Origin: Prevotellaceae bacterium UBA1746 | GTDB taxonomy: Bacteria > Bacteroidota > Bacteroidia > Bacteroidales > Bacteroidaceae | Length of the DNA stretch: 64,000 bases | Direction of reading: 5' to 3' | Assembly: GCA_905369775.1 (NCBI GenBank) | Contig: CAJPJR010000001.1 | Coordinates: 62,001 to 126,000 of the forward strand | Shown here: in pieces, positions 32,263 to 41,385 of the stretch | Numbering within the stretch: position 1 is the stretch's first letter | Layout: each line of letters begins with the position of its first letter | Translations under genes and position numbers: made by a program | Notes under the pieces: model-generated | The model's database searches: none | Told to the model about the DNA's origin: nothing | What the model saw: the letters and a program-made list of their open reading frames with translations, nothing else

Positions 32263-33981
32263 ATGATCTACCAGTGGAACTACGTCCCCGCTCCTGCGGG
32301 CGAAGAAGCCGAAGGCCGACGACTGGCCGAAGAATTAGGCATGCATCCGGTCTTCGGACGCATGCTTCGCGAGCGTTGCATCTACACCGCTGCCGAAGCA
32401 CGCCGATTCTTCCGGCCGCAACTCACCGATTTGCACGACCCTTTCCTCATGAACGACATGCAAGTCGCCGTCGAACGCCTCAACAAGGCCATCCTTCGCA
32501 AGGAGCGCATCATGGTCTACGGCGACTATGACGTCGACGGCGTCACTTCTGTGGCCCTGGTCTACCGGTTCATCAGTCACTACTACAACAACATCGACTA
32601 CTACATCCCCGACCGTTACGATGAGGGTTACGGGGTGTCGAAGCGCGGCATCGACTATGCCGCCGAAACCGGGGTGCGGCTCATCATCGTCTTGGACTGC
32701 GGCATCAAAGCGGTCGACGAAATTGCCTACGCAAAGGAGCGCGGCATCGATTTCATCATCTGCGACCACCACGTGCCCGACGAAATGCTGCCGCCGGCCG
32801 TGGCCGTTCTCAACCCCAAGCGCCGCGACAATCACTATCCCTACACGCATCTGTCGGGTTGCGGCGTGGGATTCAAATTCATGCAGGCCTTTGCCGCCGA
32901 CAACGGCATCGAGTTCAACCGTCTCCACGAGTTGCTCGACCTTTGTGTCGTGGCCATCGCCGCCGACATCGTGCCCGTCATGGGCGAAAATCGCATCTTG
33001 GCCTACCACGGTCTGCGGAGACTCAATTCCAACCCCTCCATCGGACTCCAGGCCATCGTGGAAGTTTGCGGTCTGGCCGACCGGGAACTGACGATGAACG
33101 ACATCATTTTCAAAATCGGCCCCCGCATCAACGCCTCCGGACGCATGCAAAACGGCAAAGAGGCCGTACAGCTCCTCGTCGAAACCGACTACTCCACGGC
33201 ACTCGAACAGGCGTCGCACATCAATCTCTACAATGAAGCCCGCAAAGATCTCGATCGGAAAATGACCGAACAAGCCACCGAACAGGTCAGTGCCATGAAG
33301 GGACTCGAAGAGCGTCGCGGCATTGTGATCTACAACGAGCAGTGGCACAAGGGCATTATCGGCATCGTGGCCTCGCGCGTCACCGAACAGTACTACCGCC
33401 CCGCCGTGGTCTTGACCCGTTCGGGCGACATGGCCACCGGTTCTGCCCGCTCCGTCACCGGTTTCGACGTCTACAAAGCGGTGCAAAGCTGCGCCGATCT
33501 GCTCGAAAATTTCGGCGGACACACCTATGCCGCGGGGCTCACCCTACGCGTCGACAAGGTTCCGGAATTTTCCCAACGCTTCGAGGCGTACGTGGCCGAA
33601 CATATCCTCGACGAACAGACGCAACCCACACTCGACATCACCGCCGTGCTCGATTTCAACGAGGTGAATTTCGATTTCTACAAACAGTTGCGCAAATTCG
33701 CCCCCTTCGGGCCCGGCAACGAACGCCCTCTCTTTTGCACCCACCGCGTCTACGACTACGGCACCTCCAAAGTGGTGGGCCGCGGACAGGAACACATCCG
33801 CCTCGAACTGGTCGACAACAAGTCGAACGCCGTGATGAACGGCATCGCTTTCGGCCAAAGTTCGCAGGCGCGCTACATCAAAACGCGCCGCGCGTTCGAC
33901 ATTTGCTATGCCGTGGAGGAAAATACACACAAACGCGGCGAGGTGCAATTACAAATCGAAGACATCCGACCCTGTGAGTAG
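32263..33981 (+). CDS. recJ: Single-stranded-DNA-specific exonuclease RecJ
   Basis: DHH-superfamily 5'-3' exonuclease that resects ssDNA in recombination and mismatch or base-excision repair, acting in the cytoplasm. The start at 32263 gives a 572-residue protein of normal length; longer frames add a non-conserved basic stretch. Catalytic motifs are present: YGDYDVDGVTS with Asp88 and Asp90, VLDCGIK, the DHH triad at residues 168-170, and the later GRINASGRM-like RINASGRMQNG region. The DHHA1 part contains GIIGIVASRVTEQYYRPAVVL and GGHTYAAGL, followed by the OB fold. The stop overlaps the likely GTG start of recQ by 8 bases, so these two repair genes are coupled. Confidence 0.95.
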   Translation: MIYQWNYVPAPAGEEAEGRRLAEELGMHPVFGRMLRERCIYTAAEARRFFRPQLTDLHDPFLMNDMQVAVERLNKAILRKERIMVYGDYDVDGVTSVALVYRFISHYYNNIDYYIPDRYDEGYGVSKRGIDYAAETGVRLIIVLDCGIKAVDEIAYAKERGIDFIICDHHVPDEMLPPAVAVLNPKRRDNHYPYTHLSGCGVGFKFMQAFAADNGIEFNRLHELLDLCVVAIAADIVPVMGENRILAYHGLRRLNSNPSIGLQAIVEVCGLADRELTMNDIIFKIGPRINASGRMQNGKEAVQLLVETDYSTALEQASHINLYNEARKDLDRKMTEQATEQVSAMKGLEERRGIVIYNEQWHKGIIGIVASRVTEQYYRPAVVLTRSGDMATGSARSVTGFDVYKAVQSCADLLENFGGHTYAAGLTLRVDKVPEFSQRFEAYVAEHILDEQTQPTLDITAVLDFNEVNFDFYKQLRKFAPFGPGNERPLFCTHRVYDYGTSKVVGRGQEHIRLELVDNKSNAVMNGIAFGQSSQARYIKTRRAFDICYAVEENTHKRGEVQLQIEDIRPCE

Positions 33982-36064
33982 CCCCTTCGATCCCCTTGCG
34001 CCCACCGACGCCGAACTCGATGCCGTCGACTGCGAGCTGCAAGCCCTCTGGGGCGAACCGCTCCCGCCGCCCACCGATTTTGCGCCCGACCCCGTGGGGC
34101 TGCCTGCGGTGCAAACTCCGACACAGGCGGCCTTTGACCGCAACGATCCACGCGCCGTGCTGAAAGCCGGATGGGGCTACGATGACTTTCGCGGCATTCA
34201 GCGCGAAATCATCGACAGTCTGCTTGCCGGCCACGACACACTCGGGCTGATGCCCACCGGCGGAGGAAAAAGCATCACCTTCCAGGTGCCGGCCCTCATG
34301 ATGGAGGGCACTTGTCTGGTCATCACGCCGCTCATCGCCCTGATGAAAGACCAAGTCGAGAACCTGCGCCGCCGACACATCCAAGCCACGGCCATCCACT
34401 CGGGACTCACCCGCGAAGAAATCAACCGTGAGCTCGACAATGTCATCCTCGGTGAGTACAAATTCCTCTATCTTTCGCCCGAACGTATCCACACGGAGCT
34501 CTTTCGCTTCAAGTTGGCCTACATGAAGGTGAGTTTTATCGCGGTAGACGAGGCCCATTGCATCTCACAGTGGGGCTACGACTTCCGTCCTTCCTATCTT
34601 CGGGTGCGCGAAATCCGCGCCTTGCTGCCCGAAGTGCCCATTCTGGCGCTCACCGCCACGGCCACGCGCACCGTGGTCGACGACATCCAGCGACAACTGG
34701 ACTTCCGCGCGCCGCGGGTCTACCGCATGAGCTTCGAGCGCCCCAATCTCACCTATCTCGTGCGCCAATCCGAAGACAAGATGGGCGATCTCATGGCACT
34801 GCTCCGCAGGAGCGAGGGTTCGGCCATCGTCTACACGCGCTCACGCGGCGGAACGCGCGACACGGCCCTGGCCTTGCAGGCCGCAGGCATCCCGGCGCTC
34901 TACTACCACGCGGGGTTGCCCACCGCCGACAAGAGTGCGCGGCAAGAAGCTTGGCAACAAGACCGCACCCGCGTGATGGTGGCCACCAATGCCTTCGGCA
35001 TGGGCATCGACAAGCCCGATGTGCGACTGGTGGTGCACCTTGATCCGCCCGATTCCTTGGAAGCCTATTTCCAAGAGGCGGGACGTGCCGGCCGCGACGG
35101 CGCACCGGCCGAAGCGATCCTCCTCACGCATCCCCGCGATGTCCGCCTGCTCTCGCAACGCATCGCACAAACCTTTCCGCCCAAGGAGAAAATCCGCGAA
35201 ATCTATGACGACGTGGCCTACTATCTCCAAGTGGCCGAGGGCGAAGGCGAGGAACAGACCTACGAATTCGACCTCAATGAGTTTTGTCGCCGCTTTCACC
35301 ACTTTCCCCTCACGGTGGTCAGTGCATTCACCATTCTCGAACGCGCGGGCTACCTCCTTTATGCCGACAAACACGAGACACGTTCGCGCTTGATGATGAT
35401 TGTTCGGCGCGAAGATCTCTATCATGTGCACAATCGTGTGGCCGATGGCGACAAAGTGCTCACGGCGCTCTTCAGATTGTACACTGGTTTGTTTGCCGAC
35501 TACGTGTTTATCGAAGAAAGCAGCCTGGCAAGCGCCTGCGGACTGAGTGAAGAGGCACTCTACGAACGACTTACGGCCTTGAACCGCGCACGTTTGCTCC
35601 ACTACATCCCGCGCAAGAGCGTGGCCACGGTGCGTTATCTCACGCGCCGCACCATCGGCGAGCGATTGGCCCTGGGGGCCGAAGCCTACGAGACGCGACT
35701 CGAACAATACACGCGGCGCATCGAGGGCGTGGTGCGCTATTGCACCGACAGAGACACCTGCCACAGCCGCCTGTTGCTCGAATATTTCGACGATCCTTCG
35801 GCGCACGATTGCGGACGCTGCGATGTGTGCTGCCCCGGCGCGCCACCGAGCACCGATGCCGCGCAACTCGAAGCTGATCTCTTCGCTCTGCTGGCCGACG
35901 GCCGGCCGCACACGGTGAGCGAATGGCACGTGGCACAGTGCGATGCGAAACCGGCCGGCCGGCTCTTGCAGCGGCTGGTCGACGAAGGGCGTGTGGTGTT
36001 CGACACCGGGCGGATTTCACTGCCGCGACCGGCATCGGCAACCGGCACCTCACCCGCCGATTGA
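33974..36064 (+). CDS. recQ: ATP-dependent DNA helicase RecQ
   Basis: Superfamily 2 3'-5' DNA helicase of the RecQ family, working with RecJ in recombination. I prefer the GTG at 33974, which overlaps the recJ stop; the only in-frame ATG (33908) would overlap recJ by 74 bases. With the GTG start the protein has 696 residues. A non-conserved acidic extension of about 58 residues precedes the helicase core. Walker A is PTGGGKS (94-100), Walker B is VDEAHCISQWGYDFRPSY, and motif VI is QEAGRAGRDG. The RecQ-Ct zinc-binding cysteines (YCTDRDTC, then CGRCDVCC) are present, with a winged helix after the helicase core. A recognisable HRDC domain is not seen at the C terminus. Confidence 0.93.
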   Translation: MSSPFDPLAPTDAELDAVDCELQALWGEPLPPPTDFAPDPVGLPAVQTPTQAAFDRNDPRAVLKAGWGYDDFRGIQREIIDSLLAGHDTLGLMPTGGGKSITFQVPALMMEGTCLVITPLIALMKDQVENLRRRHIQATAIHSGLTREEINRELDNVILGEYKFLYLSPERIHTELFRFKLAYMKVSFIAVDEAHCISQWGYDFRPSYLRVREIRALLPEVPILALTATATRTVVDDIQRQLDFRAPRVYRMSFERPNLTYLVRQSEDKMGDLMALLRRSEGSAIVYTRSRGGTRDTALALQAAGIPALYYHAGLPTADKSARQEAWQQDRTRVMVATNAFGMGIDKPDVRLVVHLDPPDSLEAYFQEAGRAGRDGAPAEAILLTHPRDVRLLSQRIAQTFPPKEKIREIYDDVAYYLQVAEGEGEEQTYEFDLNEFCRRFHHFPLTVVSAFTILERAGYLLYADKHETRSRLMMIVRREDLYHVHNRVADGDKVLTALFRLYTGLFADYVFIEESSLASACGLSEEALYERLTALNRARLLHYIPRKSVATVRYLTRRTIGERLALGAEAYETRLEQYTRRIEGVVRYCTDRDTCHSRLLLEYFDDPSAHDCGRCDVCCPGAPPSTDAAQLEADLFALLADGRPHTVSEWHVAQCDAKPAGRLLQRLVDEGRVVFDTGRISLPRPASATGTSPAD

Positions 36065-36177
36065 CTCATTTCGCCCGCTGCCTGACGACAATACCCTTCG
36101 GGCGGCCGTTTCTTCGCCTTTGAGCGACCGTTTCCCCCGATTTTTCAGATTCTTTTCCCCAAACTTTTATTCTTCCC

Positions 36178-37410
36178 GTGGTACTCAATTATATTTGGAT
36201 CGCCTTTTTCCTCATCGCTTTCGTGATTGCCGCCTTCCGCCTGCTGTTTCTCGGCGACTTCGACGTGTTTCCGGCCATCATGAACTCCACTTTCGAAACG
36301 GCCAAGACGGCTTTTGAAATTTCGATCGGCCTCACCGGGGTACTTTCCCTCTGGATGGGGGTGATGAAGATCGGTGAACGCGGCGGAGTGATCCAATTTG
36401 TGGCACGACTGCTCGGGCCGCTCTTCAAACGCCTCTTTCCCGAAGTGCCGGAAGGCCATCCTGTGGTGGGAAACATCTTTATGAATATCTCCGCCAACAT
36501 GCTTGGACTCGACAATGCTGCCACGCCGCTCGGACTCAAGGCCATGGAAGGACTGCAAGAACTCAATCCGCAAAAAGATCGCGCGAGCAATGCCATGATT
36601 ATGTTCCTGGTGCTCAACACAAGTGGGCTCACGCTCATTCCGGTCTCCATCATGGTCTATCGTGCACAGCAAGGTGCGGCCAATCCCACGGACGTTTTCA
36701 TCCCGATCCTCCTGGCCACATTCTTTTCGACCCTGGCCGGCGTGATCGTCACCGCGCTTTTTCAGCGCATCAACCTCTTCAACCGCACGCTGCTCCTCAC
36801 ACTCGGCGGCGCCTCCCTGGCAGTGGCCGGCATCATCTGGGGTTTCGCCTCGCTCGATGCGACGATGATGAACCGCGTGGGCACAACGAGTGCCAATGTC
36901 CTGTTGTTTAGCCTCATCGTGGCCTTCATCGTGGCGGGCGTGCGCAAGAAAATCAATGTCTACGACGCTTTTGTGGAAGGAGCCAAGTCGGGATTCGAAA
37001 CGGCCGTGCGTATTATCCCCTATCTCGTGGCGATGCTCGTGGCGATTGGGGTGTTTCGCGCCAGCGGTGCGATGGACGCGCTCATCGACGGGGTGTCGTG
37101 GGCGGTGCAGCGCTGCGGTTTCGACGCCCAATGGGTGGGCGCGCTGCCCACCGCCTTGATGAAACCCCTTTCGGGCTCCGGCGCACGCGGAATGATGGTC
37201 GATGCGATGGCAACCCACGGCGCCGATTCGTTTGTGGGGCGCTTGTCGTGCATATTCCAAGGCAGCACCGACACCACCTTCTATATTCTCGCCGTTTACT
37301 TCGGCAGTGTGGGCGTTCGCCACACGCGTCACGCCGTGGCCGCGGGCTTGCTGGCCGACCTCGCGGGCATTGTGGCCGCCATCGCCATTTGTTATCTTTT
37401 CTTCGGGTAG
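36178..37410 (+). CDS. Fused spore maturation protein A/B (nucleoside-recognition membrane protein)
   Basis: A 410-residue integral membrane protein in which SpmA-like and SpmB-like halves are joined, a common arrangement in Bacteroidetes that do not sporulate. Each half carries a nucleoside-recognition (Gate) domain: the first includes GNIFMNISANMLGLDNAATPLG with MVLNTSGLTLIP-like residues, and the second has LPTALMKPLSGSGARG and FQGSTDTTFYILAVYFG. About ten transmembrane helices are predicted. Translation probably starts at the GTG of 36178; no closer ATG fits the family N terminus. The substrate is unknown: a transport or channel role is inferred from the fold. It lies 113 bases after recQ and 131 before ridA. 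Confidence 0.88.
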   Translation: MVLNYIWIAFFLIAFVIAAFRLLFLGDFDVFPAIMNSTFETAKTAFEISIGLTGVLSLWMGVMKIGERGGVIQFVARLLGPLFKRLFPEVPEGHPVVGNIFMNISANMLGLDNAATPLGLKAMEGLQELNPQKDRASNAMIMFLVLNTSGLTLIPVSIMVYRAQQGAANPTDVFIPILLATFFSTLAGVIVTALFQRINLFNRTLLLTLGGASLAVAGIIWGFASLDATMMNRVGTTSANVLLFSLIVAFIVAGVRKKINVYDAFVEGAKSGFETAVRIIPYLVAMLVAIGVFRASGAMDALIDGVSWAVQRCGFDAQWVGALPTALMKPLSGSGARGMMVDAMATHGADSFVGRLSCIFQGSTDTTFYILAVYFGSVGVRHTRHAVAAGLLADLAGIVAAIAICYLFFG

Positions 37411-37541
37411 GAAAGTCTGCGTCACGCGGAGGCAAACGAGCGAAAGCCCGCTCACTTTGCCCCGCCCTCCCGGCCATTGCGACGCGCCCCGCAACGCTGC
37501 ACGCACTCTCCGGAACATTCATCTCTAAATCACCACACTAT

Positions 37542-37919
37542 ATGAAAAAAGCCCTCTCGACCGCACAGGCTCCCGCAGCCATCGGTCCCTATTCCCAAGC
37601 CATCGAAGTGAACGGCACCGTCTATGTCAGCGGACAACTGCCCGTTGATCCGGCTACCGGCGAGTTTGTGCCCGGCGGCATCAAGGAATTGACCCACCGC
37701 TCGCTCACTAATCTCACCAACGTGCTGGCCGAAGCGGGTTTAACGCTCGACCATGTGGTGAAAACCACCGTGTTTCTGGCCGACATTGCCGATTTCGCCG
37801 AAATGAATGAGGTTTATGCGTCGTTCTTCAAGGCGCCGTTCCCCGCTCGCTCGGCCATGGCGGTGAAAACCCTGCCGAAAGGTGCGCGCGTCGAGGTGGA
37901 ATGCATCGCCGTGCGCTGA
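37542..37919 (+). CDS. ridA: Enamine/imine deaminase RidA
   Basis: A 125-residue RidA (YjgF/YER057c/UK114) family protein that hydrolyses reactive 2-aminoacrylate and other enamines released by PLP enzymes such as serine/threonine dehydratase. It forms trimers in the cytoplasm. The ATG at 37542 fits the family N terminus (STAQAPAAIGPYSQAI). The active-site Arg lies in FPARSAMAVKTLPKGARVEVECIA. A longer frame upstream encodes nothing conserved. A terminator follows, making it the end of the rightward repair/membrane gene group. Confidence 0.95.
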   Translation: MKKALSTAQAPAAIGPYSQAIEVNGTVYVSGQLPVDPATGEFVPGGIKELTHRSLTNLTNVLAEAGLTLDHVVKTTVFLADIADFAEMNEVYASFFKAPFPARSAMAVKTLPKGARVEVECIAVR

Positions 37920-37958
37920 GCAAACAGGCACTTCATCCCGTCGTTCGACAACAAAAAG

Positions 37959-37999
37959 CCCCGTTGCCCTTCCCTTCTCGGGAACCGCAACGGGGTTTT
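37959..37999 (+). terminator. Terminator after ridA
   Basis: Nine outer base pairs (37959-37967 with 37987-37995), an inner TTCCC/GGGAA stem and a short T run. It lies between convergent genes and may also serve gdhA. Confidence 0.85.
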
Positions 38000-38076
38000 C
38001 GTTGTTGGTTGGCGAAAACGAGCGCCGTTTCAAGCGCGCCCTTCCGCCGAAGCATGCCGAAGTAGCGGGATGACGA

Positions 38077-39414
38077 TCAAATCACGCCCTGAGCCATCAT
38101 GGCCTTGGCCACTTTCATGAAGCCGGCCACGTTGGCACCGCGCACATAGTTGACATAACCGTCGGCTTCCGTGCCATATTGGACACAAGCGGCGTGGATG
38201 CTCTCCATGATCTGGTGCAAACGCGCATCGACCTCCTCGGCCGTCCACGAAAGGCGGGCGGAATTCTGACTCATTTCGAGACCCGACACCGAAACACCGC
38301 CGGCGTTGGCCGCCTTGCCCGGGGCATAAAGGATGCGAGCCTCCTGAAAGAGGTGCACCGCCTCGGGCGTACAGGGCATGTTGGCCCCTTCGCTCACGGC
38401 CATCACGCCGTTGGCCAACAAGGTGCGGGCGTGCTCGCCGTTCAACTCGTTTTGCGTGGCCGAAGGCAGGGCAATGTCGGCCTTGATGCCCCAAGGTTTT
38501 TGTCCTTCGAAGTACTGCGCCGTGGGATATTCCTCGACATACTCACGCATGCGGCCGCGGTAAAGGTTTTTCAGCTCCATGATATAGTCGAGCTTCTCGC
38601 GATCGATGCCGTCGGGATCGTACACAAATCCATCGCTGTCGGACATGGTGAGTACCTTACCGCCCAATTCGAGCACCTTCTCGGCCGTGTATTGCGCCAC
38701 ATTGCCCGCGCCGGAGATGAGCACCGTCTTGCCTTTGAGGTCTGTGCCGCGGGTGCGGAGCATTTCCATCAAGAAATAGACATTACCATAGCCGGTGGCT
38801 TCGGGACGGATGAGACTTCCGCCGAATTCGAGGCCCTTGCCGGTGAGCACACCGGCGAATTCGCGCGTGTACTTCTTATATGCGCCGAACATGTAGCCCA
38901 CTTCGCGACCGCCCACGCCGATATCGCCGGCGGGCACGTCGCAATTCTCACCGATGTTGCGGTGCAGCTCGAGCATGAAGGCTTGGCAGAAACGCATCAC
39001 CTCGGCCGCGCTCTTGCCGCGGGGGGAAAAATCAGATCCGCCTTTGGCTCCGCCCATGGGGAGGGTGGTCAGCGCATTCTTGAACGTTTGTTCGAAGGCC
39101 AAGAACTTGAGAATGCCGAGATTCACCGAGCTGTGGAAACGAATGCCTCCCTTGTAGGGGCCGATGGCGTTGTTGTGTTGCACACGATAGCCCATGTTGG
39201 TGCGCACGTTGCCGCGGTCGTCGGTCCACGTGACGCGGAAGGTGTAGATGCGCTCGGGGATGCACAGGCGCTCCATGAGGTTGACTTTGTCGAACTCGGG
39301 GTGCTTGTTGTACTCTTCTTCGATGGTGGAGAGCACTTCTTCCACGGCTTGGTGGTACTCCGGCTCGTTGGGGAAACGTGCTTTGAGCGTTTCGAGCAGT
39401 TCGTTGGCGTTCAT
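38077..39414 (-). CDS. gdhA: Glutamate dehydrogenase, hexameric NADP-type
   Basis: Cytoplasmic enzyme that makes glutamate from 2-oxoglutarate and ammonia with NAD(P)H, the main nitrogen-assimilation route in Bacteroidetes. The 445-residue length matches the small hexameric class. Visible motifs are LPMGGAKGGSDF with the catalytic Lys, VPAGDIGVGGREVGYMFG with the active-site Asp, and the nucleotide-binding LISGAGNVAQYTAE. The C-terminal part has SEGANMPCTPEA and APGKAANAGGVSVSGLEMSQN. The start at 39414 is the first ATG after a perfect promoter; the leader carries a dyad symmetry just at the predicted transcription start. It is divergent from mdh. Cofactor specificity (NADPH or NADH) cannot be settled by eye. 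Confidence 0.96.
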   Translation of the reverse strand: MNANELLETLKARFPNEPEYHQAVEEVLSTIEEEYNKHPEFDKVNLMERLCIPERIYTFRVTWTDDRGNVRTNMGYRVQHNNAIGPYKGGIRFHSSVNLGILKFLAFEQTFKNALTTLPMGGAKGGSDFSPRGKSAAEVMRFCQAFMLELHRNIGENCDVPAGDIGVGGREVGYMFGAYKKYTREFAGVLTGKGLEFGGSLIRPEATGYGNVYFLMEMLRTRGTDLKGKTVLISGAGNVAQYTAEKVLELGGKVLTMSDSDGFVYDPDGIDREKLDYIMELKNLYRGRMREYVEEYPTAQYFEGQKPWGIKADIALPSATQNELNGEHARTLLANGVMAVSEGANMPCTPEAVHLFQEARILYAPGKAANAGGVSVSGLEMSQNSARLSWTAEEVDARLHQIMESIHAACVQYGTEADGYVNYVRGANVAGFMKVAKAMMAQGVI

Positions 39415-39449
39415 GAGGGGGAAAATAATTGTTTAGTGTAAAGTTTTGT

Positions 39450-39473
39450 CGGCATAAAACCGGACTTATGCCG
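39450..39473 (-). promoter_or_regulatory. Operator-like dyad at the gdhA transcription start
   Basis: CGGCATAA and TTATGCCG are perfect inverted 8-mers with an 8-base spacer that itself has a central CCGG. The dyad begins one base after the -7 box, so a bound protein would block initiation. It could also fold as a hairpin in the 5' leader. Confidence 0.5.
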
Positions 39474-39505
39474 CAAAATTACGCATTTGTGTGGACACAT
39501 GCAAA
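39474..39505 (-). promoter_or_regulatory. Promoter of gdhA
   Basis: Minus strand TTTG (39505-39502), 20 bases, TAATTTTG (39481-39474), an exact consensus match. Confidence 0.8.
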
Positions 39506-39574
39506 GCCCGAGGAGAGAAATGATGAAAAAGTCCCCAGTTTTTTGTGAGACACGGCGAAAAAAAGGGCAACGGC

Positions 39575-39608
39575 TTGTGGTGAATTAAAAAGAGAATGAG
39601 TACCTTTG
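39575..39608 (+). promoter_or_regulatory. Promoter of mdh
   Basis: TTG (39575-39577), 23 bases, TACCTTTG (39601-39608). The leader to the ATG at 39723 is about 108 bases. Confidence 0.65.
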
Positions 39609-39722
39609 CTCTGTGTCCGCAAGGGTCGTGCGCATAGTCCGCACCGACCGACGGCCCCCGCGGTGGCTCGCGACACACCTGCAGAATGACAACTCATTTC
39701 ACTCACATAAAACCCAAAGAAA

Positions 39723-40715
39723 ATGGCTTTTTTGACTAACGACAAACTCGTAATCGTCGGTGCCGCCGGCATGATCGGCTCCAACATGGTGCAAAGCGCC
39801 CTGATGATGGGCCTCACTTCCAACATTTGCCTCTACGACGTTTTCTCGCCCGAAGGTGTGGCAGAAGAAATGCGCCAGTGCGGCTTCAACGACGCGAAGA
39901 TCACGGCAACCACCGACGTGGCCGAGGCCTTCAAAGACGCCAAATACATCATCTCCTCCGGCGGTGCTCCCCGCAAGGAAGGCATGACGCGCGAAGATCT
40001 CCTCGCCGGCAACTGCAAGATCGCCGAAGAACTCGGTAAGAACATCAAGCAATACTGCCCCGACGTGAAGCACGTGGTGATTATCTTCAACCCCGCCGAC
40101 CTCACCGGCCTCGTTACGCTCCTCTACTCCGGTTTGAAGCCCGGACAGGTGACGACGCTTGCCGCACTCGACTCCACCCGCTTGCAAAGCGCCCTGGCCA
40201 AAAAGTTCGGCGTGATGCAGAACGAGGTGAAAGGCTGCGCCACTTACGGCGGACACGGCGAACAGATGGCCGTATTCGGCAGCGCTGTGGAAATTGCAGG
40301 CCGCAAGCTCTCCGACATCATCGGCACGGCTGAGTTCTCTGAAGAAGAATGGGCACAAATGCGCAAGGACGTGACGCAGGGTGGCGCTGCCATCATCAAG
40401 CTCCGCGGCCGCAGCTCGTTCCAGAGCCCCTCTTACCTCTCGGTTGAGATGATTCGCTCGGTGATGGGCGGTGCTCCCTTCGCTTACCCCGCAGGTACGT
40501 ACGTGAAGAACGAGAAGTACCAGAACATCATGATGGCAATGGACACCACCCTCGACCAAAACGGTTGCTCCTACAAGGTGCCCACCGGAACTGCCGAGGA
40601 AGTGGCCGCTCTCGACGCCAGCTATGCTCACCTTTGCAAGATGCGTGACGAACTTGTTACGCTCAACATCGTGCCCCCCGTGGCAGAATGGAACAAGATC
40701 AACCCCAATCTCTAA
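39723..40715 (+). CDS. mdh: Malate dehydrogenase (LDH/MDH superfamily)
   Basis: NAD-dependent cytoplasmic oxidoreductase interconverting malate and oxaloacetate; in Bacteroidetes it feeds the reductive branch leading to fumarate, succinate and propionate. The 330-residue protein has the Rossmann signature KLVIVGAAGMIGSNM near the N terminus, an NPADLTGLVTLLYSG segment, and the catalytic His within TYGGHGEQMAVFG. The Arg-containing substrate loop is less obvious by eye than in E. coli MDH, but the form is typical of the Bacteroidetes enzyme. It is divergent from gdhA and has its own promoter and terminator. The superfamily is certain; malate rather than lactate is inferred from the phylum and sequence type. 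Confidence 0.92.
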   Translation: MAFLTNDKLVIVGAAGMIGSNMVQSALMMGLTSNICLYDVFSPEGVAEEMRQCGFNDAKITATTDVAEAFKDAKYIISSGGAPRKEGMTREDLLAGNCKIAEELGKNIKQYCPDVKHVVIIFNPADLTGLVTLLYSGLKPGQVTTLAALDSTRLQSALAKKFGVMQNEVKGCATYGGHGEQMAVFGSAVEIAGRKLSDIIGTAEFSEEEWAQMRKDVTQGGAAIIKLRGRSSFQSPSYLSVEMIRSVMGGAPFAYPAGTYVKNEKYQNIMMAMDTTLDQNGCSYKVPTGTAEEVAALDASYAHLCKMRDELVTLNIVPPVAEWNKINPNL

Positions 40716-40743
40716 TCGCGCGGGCCTGATCTCCCTCACACTG

Positions 40744-40777
40744 ACGGCGCTTCTCCATGCGGAGAGGCGCCGTTTTT
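40744..40777 (+). terminator. Terminator after mdh
   Basis: A 13-bp stem with one wobble (40744-40756 with 40761-40773), loop ATGC, T run. The GGCGC and TCTCC core resembles several other stems in this window. Confidence 0.9.
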
Positions 40778-41249
40778 GTTTTGCGATGCGCCACGCCGCG
40801 CTCATTTCCCCGGTCGGCTGTGGGAGAAAGGCGGGCGAGCTCCCTCAACGTCCCGAGTGCACAACGAATGCCGCCACACGGCGGCGAGACACGACGAGCT
40901 GCGCGTTGAAAGACCGGCGATCGGTGTTTTGACAGATCACGTGTTACAAACTGCTCGTCCGCAGATTTTTCGAAAAAACCGGCGGGGCCTTCCGACGATT
41001 TCGCATGGGCGCGGGAACGAGTCGGAATGATTTCGGTCAAGGTTTCCGCTTTCTCTGAGAACACGGCGGAAACGTACGGCGAAAACGGCCGAGGGAAAGG
41101 GAAAAAACGGGGAAATTTGTGGAGCTAATGGGGGACTTTTGACGAGAAATTGGGCGATTTTTCGAGGCTTCGGCCTGCAAATAGGCAGAAAGCGCAGCAA
41201 CTATTGCACTTCGTGCACGATAAATCATACAAATGTCGCACAGATCTTG
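40778..41249. other. Long intergenic region before the giant surface protein gene
   Basis: No conserved frame or RNA gene was recognised. A short palindromic stretch (TGCAC, TTC, GTGCA near 41203-41215) lies upstream of the -7 box of the next gene. The remaining 450 bases may hold regulatory sequence for that gene. Confidence 0.4.
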
Positions 41250-41257
41250 TATTTTTG
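41250..41257 (+). promoter_or_regulatory. -7 box of the giant surface protein gene
   Basis: TATTTTTG, 128 bases ahead of the ATG at 41386. No TTTG is found at the normal distance upstream. Confidence 0.5.
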
Positions 41258-41385
41258 CAGGTAAAATCCACTCGAACAGATGGGGAAACCGGCGAAGGTC
41301 TCGCCGGTCTGCCATGAAAAAACAAGCAGTGAAAGAGTAATCCTCCCAAATGCATAGAACGCAAAACTCAATAACAACCATAATC

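Noticed and set aside
37098..37541. Long upstream extension of RidA
   Set aside because: It overlaps the SpmA/B fusion gene in another frame and is not conserved; RidA starts at 37542.
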